Part shown: positions 52,894 to 64,000 of the stretch, one piece after another
How the letters are laid out: every line of letters starts with the position of its first letter
Position numbering within the stretch: the stretch's first letter is position 1
NCBI RefSeq assembly: GCF_000315625.1
Contig: NW_005434664.1
Location: 479,871-543,870 of the forward strand
DNA length: 64,000 nucleotides
Source of the DNA: Guillardia theta CCMP2712
Lineage: Eukaryota; Cryptophyceae; Pyrenomonadales; Geminigeraceae
Reading direction: 5' to 3'
Notes under the pieces: generated by a model
What the model saw: the letters and a program-made list of their open reading frames with translations, nothing else
The model's database searches: none
Told to the model about the DNA's origin: nothing
Translations under genes and position numbers: made by a program

Positions 52894-54091
52894 TCACTGA
52901 CAGTCTCTTCCGTAAACGAGCTTCCATTGTTCATCAGACAGCTCTGAGGCAGGCAGTAAAGCCGAAGAAGTCTGCATCATGTCTTCGATCATCTCTCTTT
53001 CCTTTTCAGCATCTGCTTGCTGCTCTGCACCGAGTGCTTGCAGCTTGTCGGGCCAGTGTGACAAGGTCGCTCCTCGACCAACGGCTTCAACTCGCTCCTC
53101 CTTGATCCTGGCATCCACTCTCTCAGCTGGCACGTAACACACCATCACTGCTGCTCGCGTAAGGCCCTTCGCGTGTTCCAGCACCATGCGGTCACCAGAG
53201 GACAGCTCCGCTTGCTCCTCTCGCGTGGCTCCGATAGCACTTGGGTACGAGCAGTGAACGACTCGGCTATCCCACAGCAGGAGATCCCCAGCGTCCAGGT
53301 GACAGCAGATTACATTGTTATGCAAAAGGCTGTCCTTTGGGTGCACTTCCAACCAGTCCTCATCCTGGACTTGGTCGAGCCTAGACAAGTAAAACGTCCT
53401 CAAATCTTCGTCAGTGTGCTGCAAGAAGTGATGAGGGAAGGAAAGATGCGAGCCTGCAACGAGGACGTTCCCTTCAATGTAACCAGAGTTTGGCAAGAGA
53501 TTCACCAATCCTTGCACGCAACAAAAGTCTTGTTTCTTTCTAGGATTCTGATCGATGTGAAACCAGCCTTCTTCGGTCCTATACTCCATACGATTCAGAG
53601 TCCTCCAATCTCTCCATAGAAGCAGGCCATCAAAAGAAACGACAAGGTCTTCTGTTTGCCACAAGCCAGCAAAGACTTCTCGAATCTTATGGTGCGATCG
53701 TACATACCATGCGCACCTTGACTGGCCAGCTCCACAAAACGGGATGATCCCCCCCTCCACGCAACGCGGCCAATTGCCGTTGTGCCATGTATCGGGATCT
53801 GCTCGGTCGACATGATTGGAATAATCTCCTTTCAACACTCGGTTTTTGGCCTTACTTGCAGCCTAGAAGACAAAATCTCAATCACTCATCACACTTCCCG
53901 CAACTGACCTCAACAAAGTCCCATGCCAAGTCGACGGCTTTCGCACATTCGTCTTGGCGCAAGACGGCAGAGATGACGGCGAAGCCTTGAGAAGCCAGCT
54001 GAGATCTCGTCGTCTCGTTGAAGGCTCCTGCTTTCTCTTCTCCTCCTCTTTGCAGCCTCACATTCCTGGCATGCCACTTGTCTGCCTCCAT
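52894..54091 (-). CDS. Phytanoyl-CoA dioxygenase (PhyH)-family Fe(II)/2-oxoglutarate oxygenase
   Basis: Two exons. Exon 1 (54091 to about 53909) reads LASQGFAVISAVLRQDECAK and AVDLAWDFVE, the typical PhyH opening in which a Gly-Phe-Val-Val/Ile strand precedes the substrate lid. A 45-nt intron leads to the main exon (KAKNRVLKGDYSNHVDRADP). It contains WFHIDQNP with the iron-binding H-x-D, CVQGLVNLLPNSGYIEGNVL, and the distal His region GDLLLWDSRVVHCSYP, ending YGRDCQ at 52894. Members hydroxylate small molecules or lipids using Fe(II), O2 and 2-oxoglutarate; the actual substrate is not predictable here. The protein is about 385 residues. No transit peptide or peroxisomal signal is evident (the C-terminus is not SKL-like). 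The 3' end is 47 bp from the convergent GAF gene. Confidence 0.85.
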
Positions 54092-54651
54092 TTTCTCTGC
54101 CGGGTGGTCAAATAGTGGTCAAATCACCTGTCGTTGCGACTGGTTGCCTGCCATGCGACAATGTAGGGGATGGAGAGGGAGAGTCGGTCGGAGAAATGCT
54201 TCTTTCCTCTCCTCCCACGCTTCCCTACCACTTCTGGCTTCTTTCCTCTCCTCCCACGCTTCCTTACCACCACTGCCACCTCCTCCTTGTACTCCTCCGC
54301 TCTTTTCCTCTCATCGGTTGCCGGCTTCTCTCTCACCGTTTTCCGCCTTCTCCTGCTCAATCCGCCGCACCCTTCCGGAGCTCAGAGGAGGTTGTGCAGA
54401 GCCACTTTCTGCATGCAGAGTATGTGCTGGAGGTACCAATGAGACCACGAGTTGCCCGAGGTGTGAGCAAAGCATGCCGGTACAAGAAAGTTCGATAGGT
54501 TGTCATGTTATGCCTGACATCAAGGCTCCAGGCCATCCACCGCATCTGCGAGGCAGAGTGGCTGAGACAGAAGCGGCACGTGTCACATCTTCCGCTCCAT
54601 TTGTTCTCATTGCTTCGCAGGATTTGCATGTTCTGTCGGTTGCCCCTTCGC
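54092..54651. other. Divergent intergenic region
   Basis: Contains two direct copies of the ctttcctctcctcccacgct word (54206 and 54243 areas), pyrimidine-rich. No supportable gene; possible 5' UTR of the downstream + gene after about 54500. Confidence 0.4.
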
Positions 54652-56522
54652 ATGCGTGTTGGCGACTCTCTTAACGCTCCCGGTCGTATGTGGAACTACC
54701 GAAGTCCGACGAATCGCAAGTTTAGCTTGGAACTCTCACAGGTGCTGGAGACAGAACAAGGTGGACGCCACAGCAAAGGCAAGATGATGGCTCGAAAAAG
54801 GAGAGAACAAGCGAGAGCACAGCTGCAAGACTTGTAAAGCACTCCAAATCTTTGTGGTTCATTAACCATTCATTCCTGCTTTTTTGCTTTGCAAGGTGGA
54901 ATCGGTTCAAAAATGGCAAGGGCCCGCATGCTCTTGATGAATTCTCCATGAGCAAGGTGCTCGAAACTCTTTCTCAGCTGTAAACGTCTTGCACATGTCA
55001 ACCTTGCGAGAAGATCACCTGTAACAGACAGGAAGCAGAGAAACCGTTTCCGGCGTTCGGATGGGAAGTGATTGCTCAGCTCCAGCAAGTAATGCATCGC
55101 ATGGAAGGACGGACAATCTCGCAGGCAACGCATCTCTCCACGCGTCTCCTTGTCTCACATCGGTGCGAGCAGGTTTTGTGTGCCATGGCGCGAATGCAAA
55201 ACTGTCTCATGGTCCGGGGCCACCAATCAAGACCTCGTTGCCAGGAATCAGAAACAGTTGATAGAGCATGGGTGGCTGAACAGCGAGTGACCAAAAAGGA
55301 GAGAGAGCTTCCTGTTCCCTGTACTCTCATCCTTTTGTTCATTTCGTTTCACATGGTGTCCCTCTAGCTGCATTTCTTTCCCCCCCCCCAGAGGTCCATC
55401 GCACTTCATCTCAACGCCTGTTGGCTTCGCTCCTAGAGCAGGGAAAGGCTTCCCATGTCCTTTCAACGTGAGTTATCGGCGTCATGGGGCTGCTCTGAAT
55501 GCTCTTCAGGTTCCATGGAGTTCATCTTGTTTCGGCCTTTCATGCAGCAAGACAGCTCGACATGCTGCCATCGCATCCTTTCGTAATCTCTCTCAACAGT
55601 TTACTCCTCTTCTCATCCGATCTGACAGGCTTTCAGGTAGTCAGCCTTTGCGAGAGCATAGCGTCACGGAACATGTCTTCCTGTCATATCTGGAAAGGAG
55701 TTTCTTCAATCGACCTCGTTGAGATGGTGACTTGATATGTCAAAGTACAGTTTCCAGATAACTCGTGCGGGTAGTTTGTCGACCTAGAGCATCTTCGTGT
55801 CGGTCGGGATCTTGGGCATGCAGTCTGTGGAAGGAAAGAGATGACAACATATCTATCCAGCGCTGACTGTGTGCGCCAGTCTCGCTGATGTCATCGGCAA
55901 GCAGATGATCCTGCACAAGCTTCAGGGTAGAGACCTCGCCAAGATTTGTCAGGTTGGTGATAATGAAGCGAGGCATGAATTAAACTTGCAAGATCACAGG
56001 CAGTAAATCAGCTGAGCTATCGCAATTCCTGGCTTTTCGTTCGTCTTGCAGGTTTCAGCCAACGCGAGTCGCTTGTCTTGGTGTGCTTTTGACAATCGCG
56101 CTTTCAGCAAGATTGATGGAGCCAGCCGTGATGAAACAACTGAGAACCTCTGAGATTTCCTTGATCGCATCGTCCCTTGCAGGCTTGTTGTACAAGTAGT
56201 CGAGCCAAAGTCTGACCTGATTTCTCAGGGCTAGGTTACAAGGATCCTGTCCTCTTCCAAGTGCGCAAGCCCTTGTCAGCAATACACCACTGACATCAAC
56301 TTAGGAGTTCGAAAACAAAATTCTAGGTGACGACACGATGCTGTTAGTGACACCCGAGGAAGCAAAGACGATCGTTAAGGTCCCGTAAGAGCTCTTGCCC
56401 TGCTCCAGCTGATCTGAACTCAGGCATTCGCATCGCTCGACATGTTGTCTGGGAAGCTTCACAACGCATTGCAAACCAAGTCAGCAGCTGCAAGCATGGA
56501 GAGTTCGCCCATGCAGGAATGA
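54652..56522 (+). CDS. Helical protein of unknown function, multi-exon
   Basis: Starts MRVGDSLNAPGRMWNYRSPT at 54652. The exon end (QARAQLQD) joins in phase through a 56-nt intron to LWNRFKNGKGPHALDEFSMS, then to EAEKPFPAFGWEVIAQLQQV and MHRMEGRTISQATHLSTRLL. Later candidate exons are EVHRTSSQRLLASLLEQG, FHGVHLVSAFHAARQLDMLP, CASLADVIGKQMILHKLQGR (donor gttggt), VSANASRLSWCAFDNRAFSK, EFENKILGDDTMLLVTPEEA and AFASLDMLSGKLHNALQTKS, with a TGA at 56520. Acceptors with long pyrimidine tracts before several exons support the + strand. On the opposite strand, 55740-56282 is also open and could be an alternative reading. No domain is recognised; the helical pattern is loosely armadillo-like. Middle exon borders are uncertain. 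Confidence 0.5.
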
Positions 56523-56651
56523 GGTCGCAAAACTTGTCGGGGAGTTACCGAAGGCAACAGGCAGCAGGAAACAGCTACTTGTTTCACAACACATCAAAAT
56601 CGTTCTCTGAAGAATTTATTGGTTGAGAGAAAAGAGGAGGCTGCTCTTAGA

Positions 56652-56973
56652 TTAGTGGCACTGGTTCTGCCCCATCCCTGAAGCTGGGCCGTCTCGACAC
56701 TCAGAGTCCTGCGAGGACATGTCAGGTCCACCTCAGATCCAAGACTGCATGACAGCAGCATGCGCACCTGTCCATCATAAGTGACGGAGTTGAGCTTGAG
56801 CTCACTCGGCGTGGAGGTGAAGAAGCTGACAGCAGATCAAACTCAGTCCCACTGGCTCATCGAGCGAGGACTCACCCTGGCCCGGGGTAGGAGGCGGCAT
56901 TGCCATTGGAGAGGAACGGATGAGTGTACATCGCCTCTGGGGACGAGAGAAGTTGAGTGAAAATTCCGAACAT
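56652..56973 (-). CDS. Small hypothetical protein
   Basis: About 70 residues, three exons. ATG at 56973 (MFGIFTQLLSSPEAMYTHPF), then SNGNAASYPGPG with donor gtgagt, then FFTSTPSELKLNSVTYDGQ with donor gtgcgc, then DSECRDGPASGMGQNQCH, stop TAA at 56652. All joins are phase-consistent. An upstream ATG at 57042 in the same area gives only a short peptide before a stop. No family recognised; could be the 3' part of a longer gene or a non-coding transcript. Confidence 0.35.
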
Positions 56974-57950
56974 CCTGCTCGAGAAAGATCAGTCCTCATC
57001 CTCGTTTGCATGGAGCTCGATGATCTCGCGCCCTTTTGCCATGAAGCAAGTCCAACAAGATATCTCTTAGCGAAACTATAAGGAGGAGATAACGGGACTG
57101 CTGGGCAAGCTCCAATCAGATCTCGAGTTTAATTGATCCTCATTTCCCTTTGATTCTCTCTAATTCCTCGCACTCAGAGATCCGCATACGACAAAATCTA
57201 CATGCCTAAACACCATCCTCCACCTCATCTCTCTCTTCCTCTCTTCCTCTCTTCCTCTCGTCCTCTCGTCCTCTCGTTCTCTCTTCCTCTCTTCCTCTCT
57301 TCCTCTCCTCCTCTCCTCCTCTCCTCTCCCCTTCTTCCTCCCCTGTCTGCCCGCACACTCGCCCGACTGCCTGCCATCTTATTCCTATTTTCGGCTAGTT
57401 AATCTCATAAGCTCTTTGACATTCTTGAAATTATTAGGTAAATCAATTTATTAATTTCGGTTAGTTTGTTTTCGTTTGGCGTGTATATTTCAATTTGGAC
57501 TGGAGTTTTTCATCAATCATCGCCGTTTTAGAGGGTAGGACGAATGGCGGGTCGACAGATGGGAATGGAGGACAACGAAGAGGGGGGCGAGAGAGGATCT
57601 TAGAGAGGACAAGAAACTCACAGAGAGACACGACAATGAACTGAGCATGCACCGATGCTCATGTGCTCCCTGAGGATCAGCATGCCAGGAGACGAAATGG
57701 ATGGCTCAAGGCTATCAATTCGTTAAAGCTTTTGAGGGACGACAGCTCGTTTCTATCTATCGGTCCAACTTATCGTCTTGTCGATCTCATTGGTTCTGCA
57801 CTGGCCGATGATGGTTGGATGGAGCTCGATCACGTTTACGTGTGACACCCCAACATTCCCAGCAAAAGAGAAGCTGAACAAGAGCATGTTCCAATGCTGA
57901 TCGCTGCATGAAATTCTCTCGCTGTTGTTGAGCGAGGTGCTCCTCTGGTC
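56974..57950. other. Intergenic region with CTCTTCCT array
   Basis: 57222-57330 is a pyrimidine microsatellite of ctcttcctct/cgtcctctcg units. 57395-57500 is AT-rich. 57650-57845 has a short open frame (LKLLRDDSSFLSIGPTYRLV) that might be a 5' exon of the giant coiled-coil gene, but no splice join could be confirmed. Confidence 0.45.
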
Positions 57951-60900
57951 ATGCTGCAAGGTCGTGTTAGCAGTCGCAATGCTCGCACACCTTCGCGGCA
58001 AGCACGCAGTCACATTGTTCGATCTGACATTTCAGACTCGTCGTCGGATGCTGCCGAGGATACACCAAGCAAAACTCTCACTAGCAGCACTGGACGAGGG
58101 CTGTGGGATCGTTCCTCTCGACCAGGGACCAAGGTAGAGTTGCGCTGCCTTGTACTGCCCTGCTGAACACTGTGGCTTCAGCAGGCGAATCACCAAGAAT
58201 CAGATTCTGAAATCAGCATGTCGAGCGACGATGGTTCAGGTTCAACCTCCTGCAGTCCTCTGCTTGCCCGTTGAATGTTTGAAAGTTTTGAATCGACGGA
58301 GAGACGCCTCGAGCTATGCAGCTGATGGGCGTCAGGCGTCGCTACCGTCTCGATCGCAAAACGATTTCACTCCTGTGCGACATCAACGGCAGTCTAGCTC
58401 CGTCGAAGAAGTGCATGAGTTCGAGAGGTTTTACGGCAAGCAGCAGAGAGAGCTGGAGAGAGCGGGAAACAATGCTGTACTTAGAGCACAAGACGCTGCC
58501 AGGAATCATCGGTGAATCACCCGCAGCAATCTCTCCTTTGTTATGAACTGTGCTTGTAGGGCCAAGGTCGTCGAAAGTGACTCTGAAGATACATCGGAAG
58601 ATGGCAAGAACATCCTTACCGATCGAATCTTCAGTAATCAAATGCAGGTGGTCGAAGTCACAAGGTGTTGAGCCAAGTGAAGATCAAAAAGGTTTGCAGT
58701 GATGCAGGACCCGCCTCTCTGATCCTCTCGCTAGTCTTGGGGCGACAGGAGTGACGACGATGTCTTTTCAGAAAGTAAGAAGTCAATGGAGAGAGGGTAA
58801 GACTTCGAAGTCCAAGACCATTGACTTCATGTCACTCCAGGTGACTCGGATCGAGGTCATTCTCGCCCGCAGAGGTTGTTTGTGCTTCCTTGCAGATCTG
58901 CCTGACCTCTTCTCCTCCTCATCTCCAGCAGCCACTTGCAGCATCAGAAGCACCCACAATCAGCTGTAAAACGACTTCAACCCATCGAGAAAGACAATGG
59001 AGGGTCGAGGAGGTTGAAGACAGCATCCAAGGAGCGCTTGAAGGAGGGTCGCTTGCAAGAGTTGGATCATCATTCCAAGCACAGCCCCGTGCCAACGACT
59101 GCGGTAAACCACTGAACATTTCCAGACAGTGTCGCTGACTTGCGAGTCATCCTAAGGGGAAAGAAAAGGACAAGATGGCAAAGAACAACCCGCATCTTCA
59201 ACCGATTGGAGTTCCGCACAACTTGGGAGGCGCTGCTGTCGCCCCTGGTGTCGGGAAAAAAGGTTCGAAACTGGCTGGTCTGCCAAGTCATGAGAAGCAC
59301 GCGACGCCCGAAGTGATGTCGCAGAGGAGGAAGACCATGGAGGCGCTGAAAAAGTTGTTCCTCCTCTTGAAGAGCCTTCTCAGTCCTGACATGTTGCTGC
59401 AGAGAGATGGCACATGTTTCTTCCAGCAGCGAATTCAGCCATACAGACTCTGAGCTGTCGGATGCGCTAGCCAAGAGCAAGGGATTTCTTTCTAAGGTCT
59501 GCTCTGCTGTGTCATTTGCAGAGTTTATTCCATTTTCTTTCTATTGTTTCTTTCCTGTTTAAACTCTGCCCCATCCCTTGGATCACACGTACCTCCAAAC
59601 TATTTCGTGATCTCACTCGTGCTTCATCTCCCTGATTCAGATCGGTGACTTCGATCAATTCCTCAACAATGTGCAAGAGCAAGTGACACCTGGACAGAAG
59701 AAAGTTGTAAGGTGAAGGATGTATCCAGCGAGACTGACGAACAGAACAGAAGAAGAACAAGAAGAAGGCAGAAGACTTGAATGAGCAGCCCAAGTCTAAA
59801 GGTGCAAGTGAAGCATCAGAACTTTCATGTTCTTCACACTTTTCGCAATCGCTGTGCAGGTAAGGAGATGAAGACCAAGACGCAGCTGATTGCCGTGTGG
59901 TGGCTCTCGCTCCTGGGGAAAGGGAAGGTGAGCATGCCAAACATCTCTCTGCGATGACGACAACAGAAGATTGCTGAGGCTGATTCTAGCAGTCGGATGA
60001 CGAGCCCGCGAGGTCCTCGAGTGAAGATTTCTCTAGGATGAACTACGTCAGCCCGAGTTTGGATCGAAAGGCCTCGCAGATCGAGGTGAACGCGCAGGAG
60101 CGAGAAGGAAGGTGAGAGATTTGTCTGTCTCTGGACACATCCTTCCATCACTGACCCCCTAGCCAAAACCTCACGACCCTCCTGCTCCCTCTTGACCTCC
60201 TTGCCCTTTGCGGCAGCTGTCTTCCGTCTTCTCCCTGGCTCTCGGCATCTCTTTCTCAAGCTGACCTTCCGTTTGTGTGTGCAGCCTCTTGGCGGAGGAG
60301 AAACGATTGCTGGAAAAGCTCATGAAGCGCAAGGCTCAGCTCACAGAGCAGGAGAGAGCAATCTTAGAAGAGGTCGAGATGGTGAACAAGGAGAAAGAAG
60401 AGATCAAGCGAAGAGAAAAAGAGAATCGCGAAGTATCCGTCGTTGCTCCCTCCCTGCTCTTGATCTGTTCGTGAATCAGATGCTGAAGAAACTAAAAAGG
60501 GAAAAGAAACAGAGAGCAGAGCAGGACAAGGTAAGAGCACATGATTATGACCCTCCCTCATTACGTTCCCAGGTGACCAACGAGGAGCTCGAACGTCTCT
60601 GGAAGGAAAAAGAACTTCTACAGATGAATGTCTCGTCTGTCCGAGCTTCGTCTCAGCTGTTGATGTTTCCTGCAGGAGTACGACCATGTCAGGGAGATCG
60701 AGAACCTTCAGAAGGAGAAGAAAGAATGGGAAGAGAAGTCGCAGGTGAACTGTAATGCCCCTTTCCCTCGCGTGACGATTCTCGCTCGTCCGTCAGAAAA
60801 AACGAGCTGAACTAGAAGCGATGCGGCACGAAGCAGCAGCACGGCATAAGCGAGCGATGCAACAGGAAGAGGAGCTGAGGATCCTTGAGAGCGCAAAGGA

Positions 60901-63900
60901 GAGTCAGGCCAAGAAGATAAAGGAACAGGGCGAAACATTGCAGCGAATAAGCTCGGAGCAGGAAAAGCTTGCTCTGGAAGAGGAAGAGAATCAGTGGGAG
61001 ATCGAGAGCAAGAAACGAGAAGTGCAGGCAGTGAAGGAAAGGAATGAGTCTCAAAGGTTGAGAATCGAGAAGCTGCGGGAGGAGCTGCAAGTGCACGAGG
61101 GCCATGCGGTTGACATGGAGCTGGAGATCGCAAGCTTGCAAAAGGAGATGGAAGAGGAGGGCCGGCAGAGAGACGAGCAGAGGCAGGAGATCGAGAGGCT
61201 CAGGGCTCAGCATGTGGAGTACGAGATGGTAGAGAAGAAGTACAAGGAAGAGAAGGAAAATTTGCTGCGGGACATGGAGCAACAGGCGGAAATGGAGAAG
61301 GAATATCAGGAAATGTTGGTGAGGCTGAAAATAGAGAGGCAAGAGCAGATCCGCCGAGATTCAGAACAGCGAAGGAGGATAGACGAACTCAAGTCCGCTA
61401 CTCTGCGTGAATCCACCATCCTTGAAAAGCAGAACATGCAGATCAGACAGCTGGAAGAAGAGCTGGAGGAAGCACAGCGAAGAAGCGAAGAAGCTGCCGA
61501 CGAGGTGGTGAGGCTGAAGGAGAAGCAGCAAGAGAAGAAAAGCAAGGAAGAGGAGATGAGTTTGACCCTGGAAAAGCTGAAGCGAGAGGAAGAGCAGAGA
61601 AGGAGACAAGAGGAGGAGAGGAAGGCAGAGATCGAGAGGCTCAAGGCGGCAAAGGCGGCACCGGATTACAGCGATCAGCTGGAGAAATTGAGGAAGGAGT
61701 TGGACGAGAGGACACAATCTGCCCTGAAGCAGCAGGAGGAATATGAGAGGCTGAGAACGAGAATCATGGAGGAGGAGGAGGAGATTCGACGTAAGGTGGA
61801 GTCACAGAGGCGGTTGGTAGAAATGGAGGAGTCGCAGAAGAAGAGGATGAAGGAAGAGATCAAATCGCTAGAGTCATCTCGCACATCCAACGAGGAGGAG
61901 CTGAAGAATCTAAAGAGCGCCAAGGAGGAACATAAGAAACTTGAAAAGAAACAACTCAAGCAGATCAGCAAAGTGAAAGCAGAAGTCGAAGAGTTTCTGC
62001 GCAAGGAGAAGGATCGTTCGTCAATGCTGGATAGGCTCCAGAAGACGAGAGCAACACAAGAGGCGAAGATGAAGGAGCAGGAGGAGGAGATCAGCGGACT
62101 TGTTGGCACCTGTGAGGAGATGGAAAGTCGCTGCAAGCAGCACGAGCAAGCGATTGATGCGCTGAAGCACAAGATCTCAGACTCATCAGGCCGAGAGGAG
62201 CTGCTGGGTAAAGAGCTGGAGCAGCTGAGAAATGAGCACCATGATATCCAGATACGTGACCTTGAGCTCACTAAGGAGCTGGAGAAATGGCGTGGGGAGG
62301 TTGAGGAGGCAGAAAAAGTTGCGGAGGAGAAGGAAAAATCGTTGGAAGTGCTGATGAGACAAAAGGAGGAGGCGGAGACAAGAGAGCAGGAGAATCAGAG
62401 GCTGATGGAGGAGCTGCTGGCCGAGAAGGAGCTGAGGGATCATAGAGAGAAGCAGAACGAAAGCATTCTCAGCGACATGCTCTCTCAGAAGGAGCAAGCC
62501 CAACGCCAGATGCAAGAGATGAAGGAAGAACTTGAACGATTGCGAGCATTGGAGCAGGCAGAGAGGGAGGTGTTCAGGCAGAAGGCAGCAGAACTGCAGA
62601 AAGAGCAACATGAAGTGGAAAGCGAGATGAAGAATGTGAAGAAAAAGCATGAGCAACAGAGCACCGCCATGAAGCAGCTGCAGAAGGAGCGGCAGGCACA
62701 GGAAGAGCGCGAGAAGAACTTGAAAATTCAATACGAAAAACTGATGAGTGAAAAAGAGAATCGCTCGTCACAGGAGCAGAAGTACAAGGAAGAGATGGAG
62801 AAGCTGTCGGAGGAGAAGAAGATGAAGGAAAGAGAAGAAAAGGAGCTGATGCAAGAGATCAAGCGGTTGAAGCAGGAGAAACAGGAGCAGGAGAAGAAGA
62901 ATTCTGAAAGTCGCTCGAGGATGGACAAGGTGAAGAAGGAGAGAGAAGACCTCAGGAGAAGAGAAATCTTGAGGAAGGAAGAGCTCAAGAGGTTGCAGAA
63001 GGAGAGCGAGGAAAGATCGGAACGTGAACGGGAGCAGGCGAGCTACGTCGAGATGCTTCGGGACCAGATGGCTGAGAGGGAAAGTTCGGAGAAAGAGCAG
63101 GTGGACAAGATCCGATCGCTGAAGAGAGAGATTGAGGAGCGAGCGGCGAGAGAGAAACAACAGAAGTCGGAGCTTGACTCCATCTTGGAGGAGCAAAAGA
63201 GACTACAGGAGCGAGAGCTGGAGAGGAGTGAGGAGCTGAAGCAGCTGATGGAAGAAAGAAGGATGCGAGAGCTGCGGGAGGAGAAGCAGAAGGAGGAGAT
63301 CGAGAGACTTCTGCATGAGACGAAAACGAAATCAAAGGCCCTCGAGGTGGAGGATGACGCCATGAAGGCGATCGCGGAAGAGAGAAAGCTGAGGCAGAAA
63401 GCTGAGGAAGAGGCAAAGAAGCTGCTGGAAGAGATGAATGCAGAGAAGATGCAGATGTCAAGTGAAGCAGAGAAGAAGATTCGCCAGTTGGAGGTTGAGC
63501 GACAAGAGCTGCAAGACAAGATGAATCAAGACTTGCAGCTTTTCCAGCAAAATCTCGACGAAGAGAGGAAGGCAATGATCTCCAGGGCCCAGCAGCAGGA
63601 GCGAGAACTTGAGGAGCTTCACAAGAGGCAGCGGGACATGGAAGAGAAGATCAAGAAGCAGGAGCGAGTGCTCCTCGAGAAAGAGAAAGAGGCGCGTGCC
63701 AAGGAAGAGATCGAGAGAGCCCAAGCAGAAAAGCTCCGACTGCTACAGGGAGAGATTGAGATGAAGGAAGACAACATGCAGCTCATGAAGGTGAGAAAAC
63801 CACTCGGGGGGGAAGGGGGGGCTAATGACTTTCTGATCTCATCAACAGGAGGAAATGAAGAGACTCAAAGAAGAAAGCGCTGCAAAGCAATCAACTGAAG

Positions 63901-64000
63901 CACACAAGATGGAAGAGCTCCAGAAACTGCAAAAAGAACTGGAGGAGATGTCGAAGAAGAAAAATCTGGTAGAGGACGAGGTTTCCAGCTTGCAGAAGGA
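57951..64000 (+). CDS. Giant coiled-coil protein, 3' end beyond the window
   Basis: The 5' part consists of many small Ser/Lys-rich exons from an ATG at 57951 (MLQGRVSSRNARTPSRQARS): QANHQESDSEISMSSDDGSG, VEEVHEFERFYGKQQRELER, AKVVESDSEDTSEDGKNILT, NNPHLQPIGVPHNLGGAAVA, GDFDQFLNNVQEQVTPGQKK and SDDEPARSSSEDFSRMNYVS. From 60285 the exons are pure heptad coiled coil (LLAEEKRLLEKLMKRKAQLT, KKLKREKKQRAEQDK, TNEELERLWKEKELLQMN). One exon of about 1,000 codons (from about 60797 to 63789) is almost entirely Glu/Lys/Arg/Gln/Leu. A GT donor at 63790 leads to a further coiled-coil exon running off the window. No globular domain is recognised; such proteins serve as scaffolds of flagellar roots, centrioles, Golgi or cell cortex. 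The true start may lie further upstream. Confidence 0.72.

Noticed and set aside
55740-56282. Two open minus frames (78 and 75 codons) considered as exons of a minus gene
   Set aside because: The + strand here has exons with strong pyrimidine-tract acceptors that link to clear coding exons at 56304-56522. The minus frames could not be joined in phase, though they remain a possible alternative.
61306-63724. Several Ser/Leu/Phe-rich minus frames
   Set aside because: Reverse complement of the Glu/Lys/Arg coiled coil, which automatically yields Ser/Leu/Phe/Pro frames without stops.

Overview
The window is nuclear DNA of an intron-rich unicellular eukaryote, most likely a photosynthetic alga with a complex (secondary) plastid. 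A cryptophyte such as Guillardia theta fits best, but this is inference from reading, not a database match. The supporting observations are: about 22 densely packed genes on both strands; many short GT-AG introns (about 45-190 nt); signal peptides followed by a Phe at the predicted cleavage site (plastid DUF819-type protein at 47869-49782); a thioredoxin-fused (P)APS reductase of the algal Fe-S-free type; and a MOK-type kinase and a kinesin as expected in a flagellate. A 100-N gap (43113-43212) shows this is a draft scaffold. There is no bacterial operon structure, CRISPR array, rRNA or recognisable tRNA.

Layout, left to right. 219-4037(-): MOK-family protein kinase, with the catalytic domain certain and the C-terminal tail exons inferred. 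4855-7114(-): secretory-pathway membrane protein of unknown family. 7574-8314(+): protein resembling a family common in marine phages and viruses. 8531-9826(-): FTR1-type iron permease. 10131-10705: GC-extreme repetitive patch. 10937-11967(-): FabG-like SDR. 12185-13756(+): (P)APS reductase-thioredoxin, almost touching the RING-H2 gene at 13768-15043(-). 15508-16650: Gln/Asp-rich low-complexity ORF between two more GC-extreme patches. 17768-25072(+): HECT E3 ligase of about 2,250 residues with UBA, ankyrin and SPRY-like parts. 25190-26032(-): ProC-like reductase. 26430-27242(+): phosphatidylinositol synthase. 27313-29752(-): ALG10 glucosyltransferase. 30060-34193(+): TPR protein with an RRM-like C-terminus. 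34832-36268(+): UVSSA-like repair factor. 36620-37264(-): small type I membrane protein. 38326-42374(+): RhoGAP-like/PH-like/ankyrin protein. 42520-46548(-): divergent kinesin crossing the gap. 46868-47936(+): small, probably mitochondrial protein. 47869-49782(-): plastid DUF819 transporter. 50136-52847(+): multi-GAF protein. 52894-54091(-): PhyH-family dioxygenase. 54652-56522(+) and 56652-56973(-): unknown proteins. 57951 to beyond 64000(+): giant coiled-coil protein.

The genes do not form one pathway; this is a typical mixed eukaryotic neighbourhood. Some local themes are visible: ER lipid and glycan synthesis (PI synthase next to ALG10), ubiquitin ligases (RING-H2, HECT), a DNA-repair scaffold, cytoskeleton and signalling proteins (kinesin, MOK, RhoGAP-like, coiled coil), and uptake or assimilation of iron and sulfate. 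Convergent pairs are extremely close or overlap, and purine/pyrimidine-rich microsatellites sit mainly in introns. All spliced models were built by eye from splice signals, reading phase and remembered family motifs, so exon borders are approximate unless stated.
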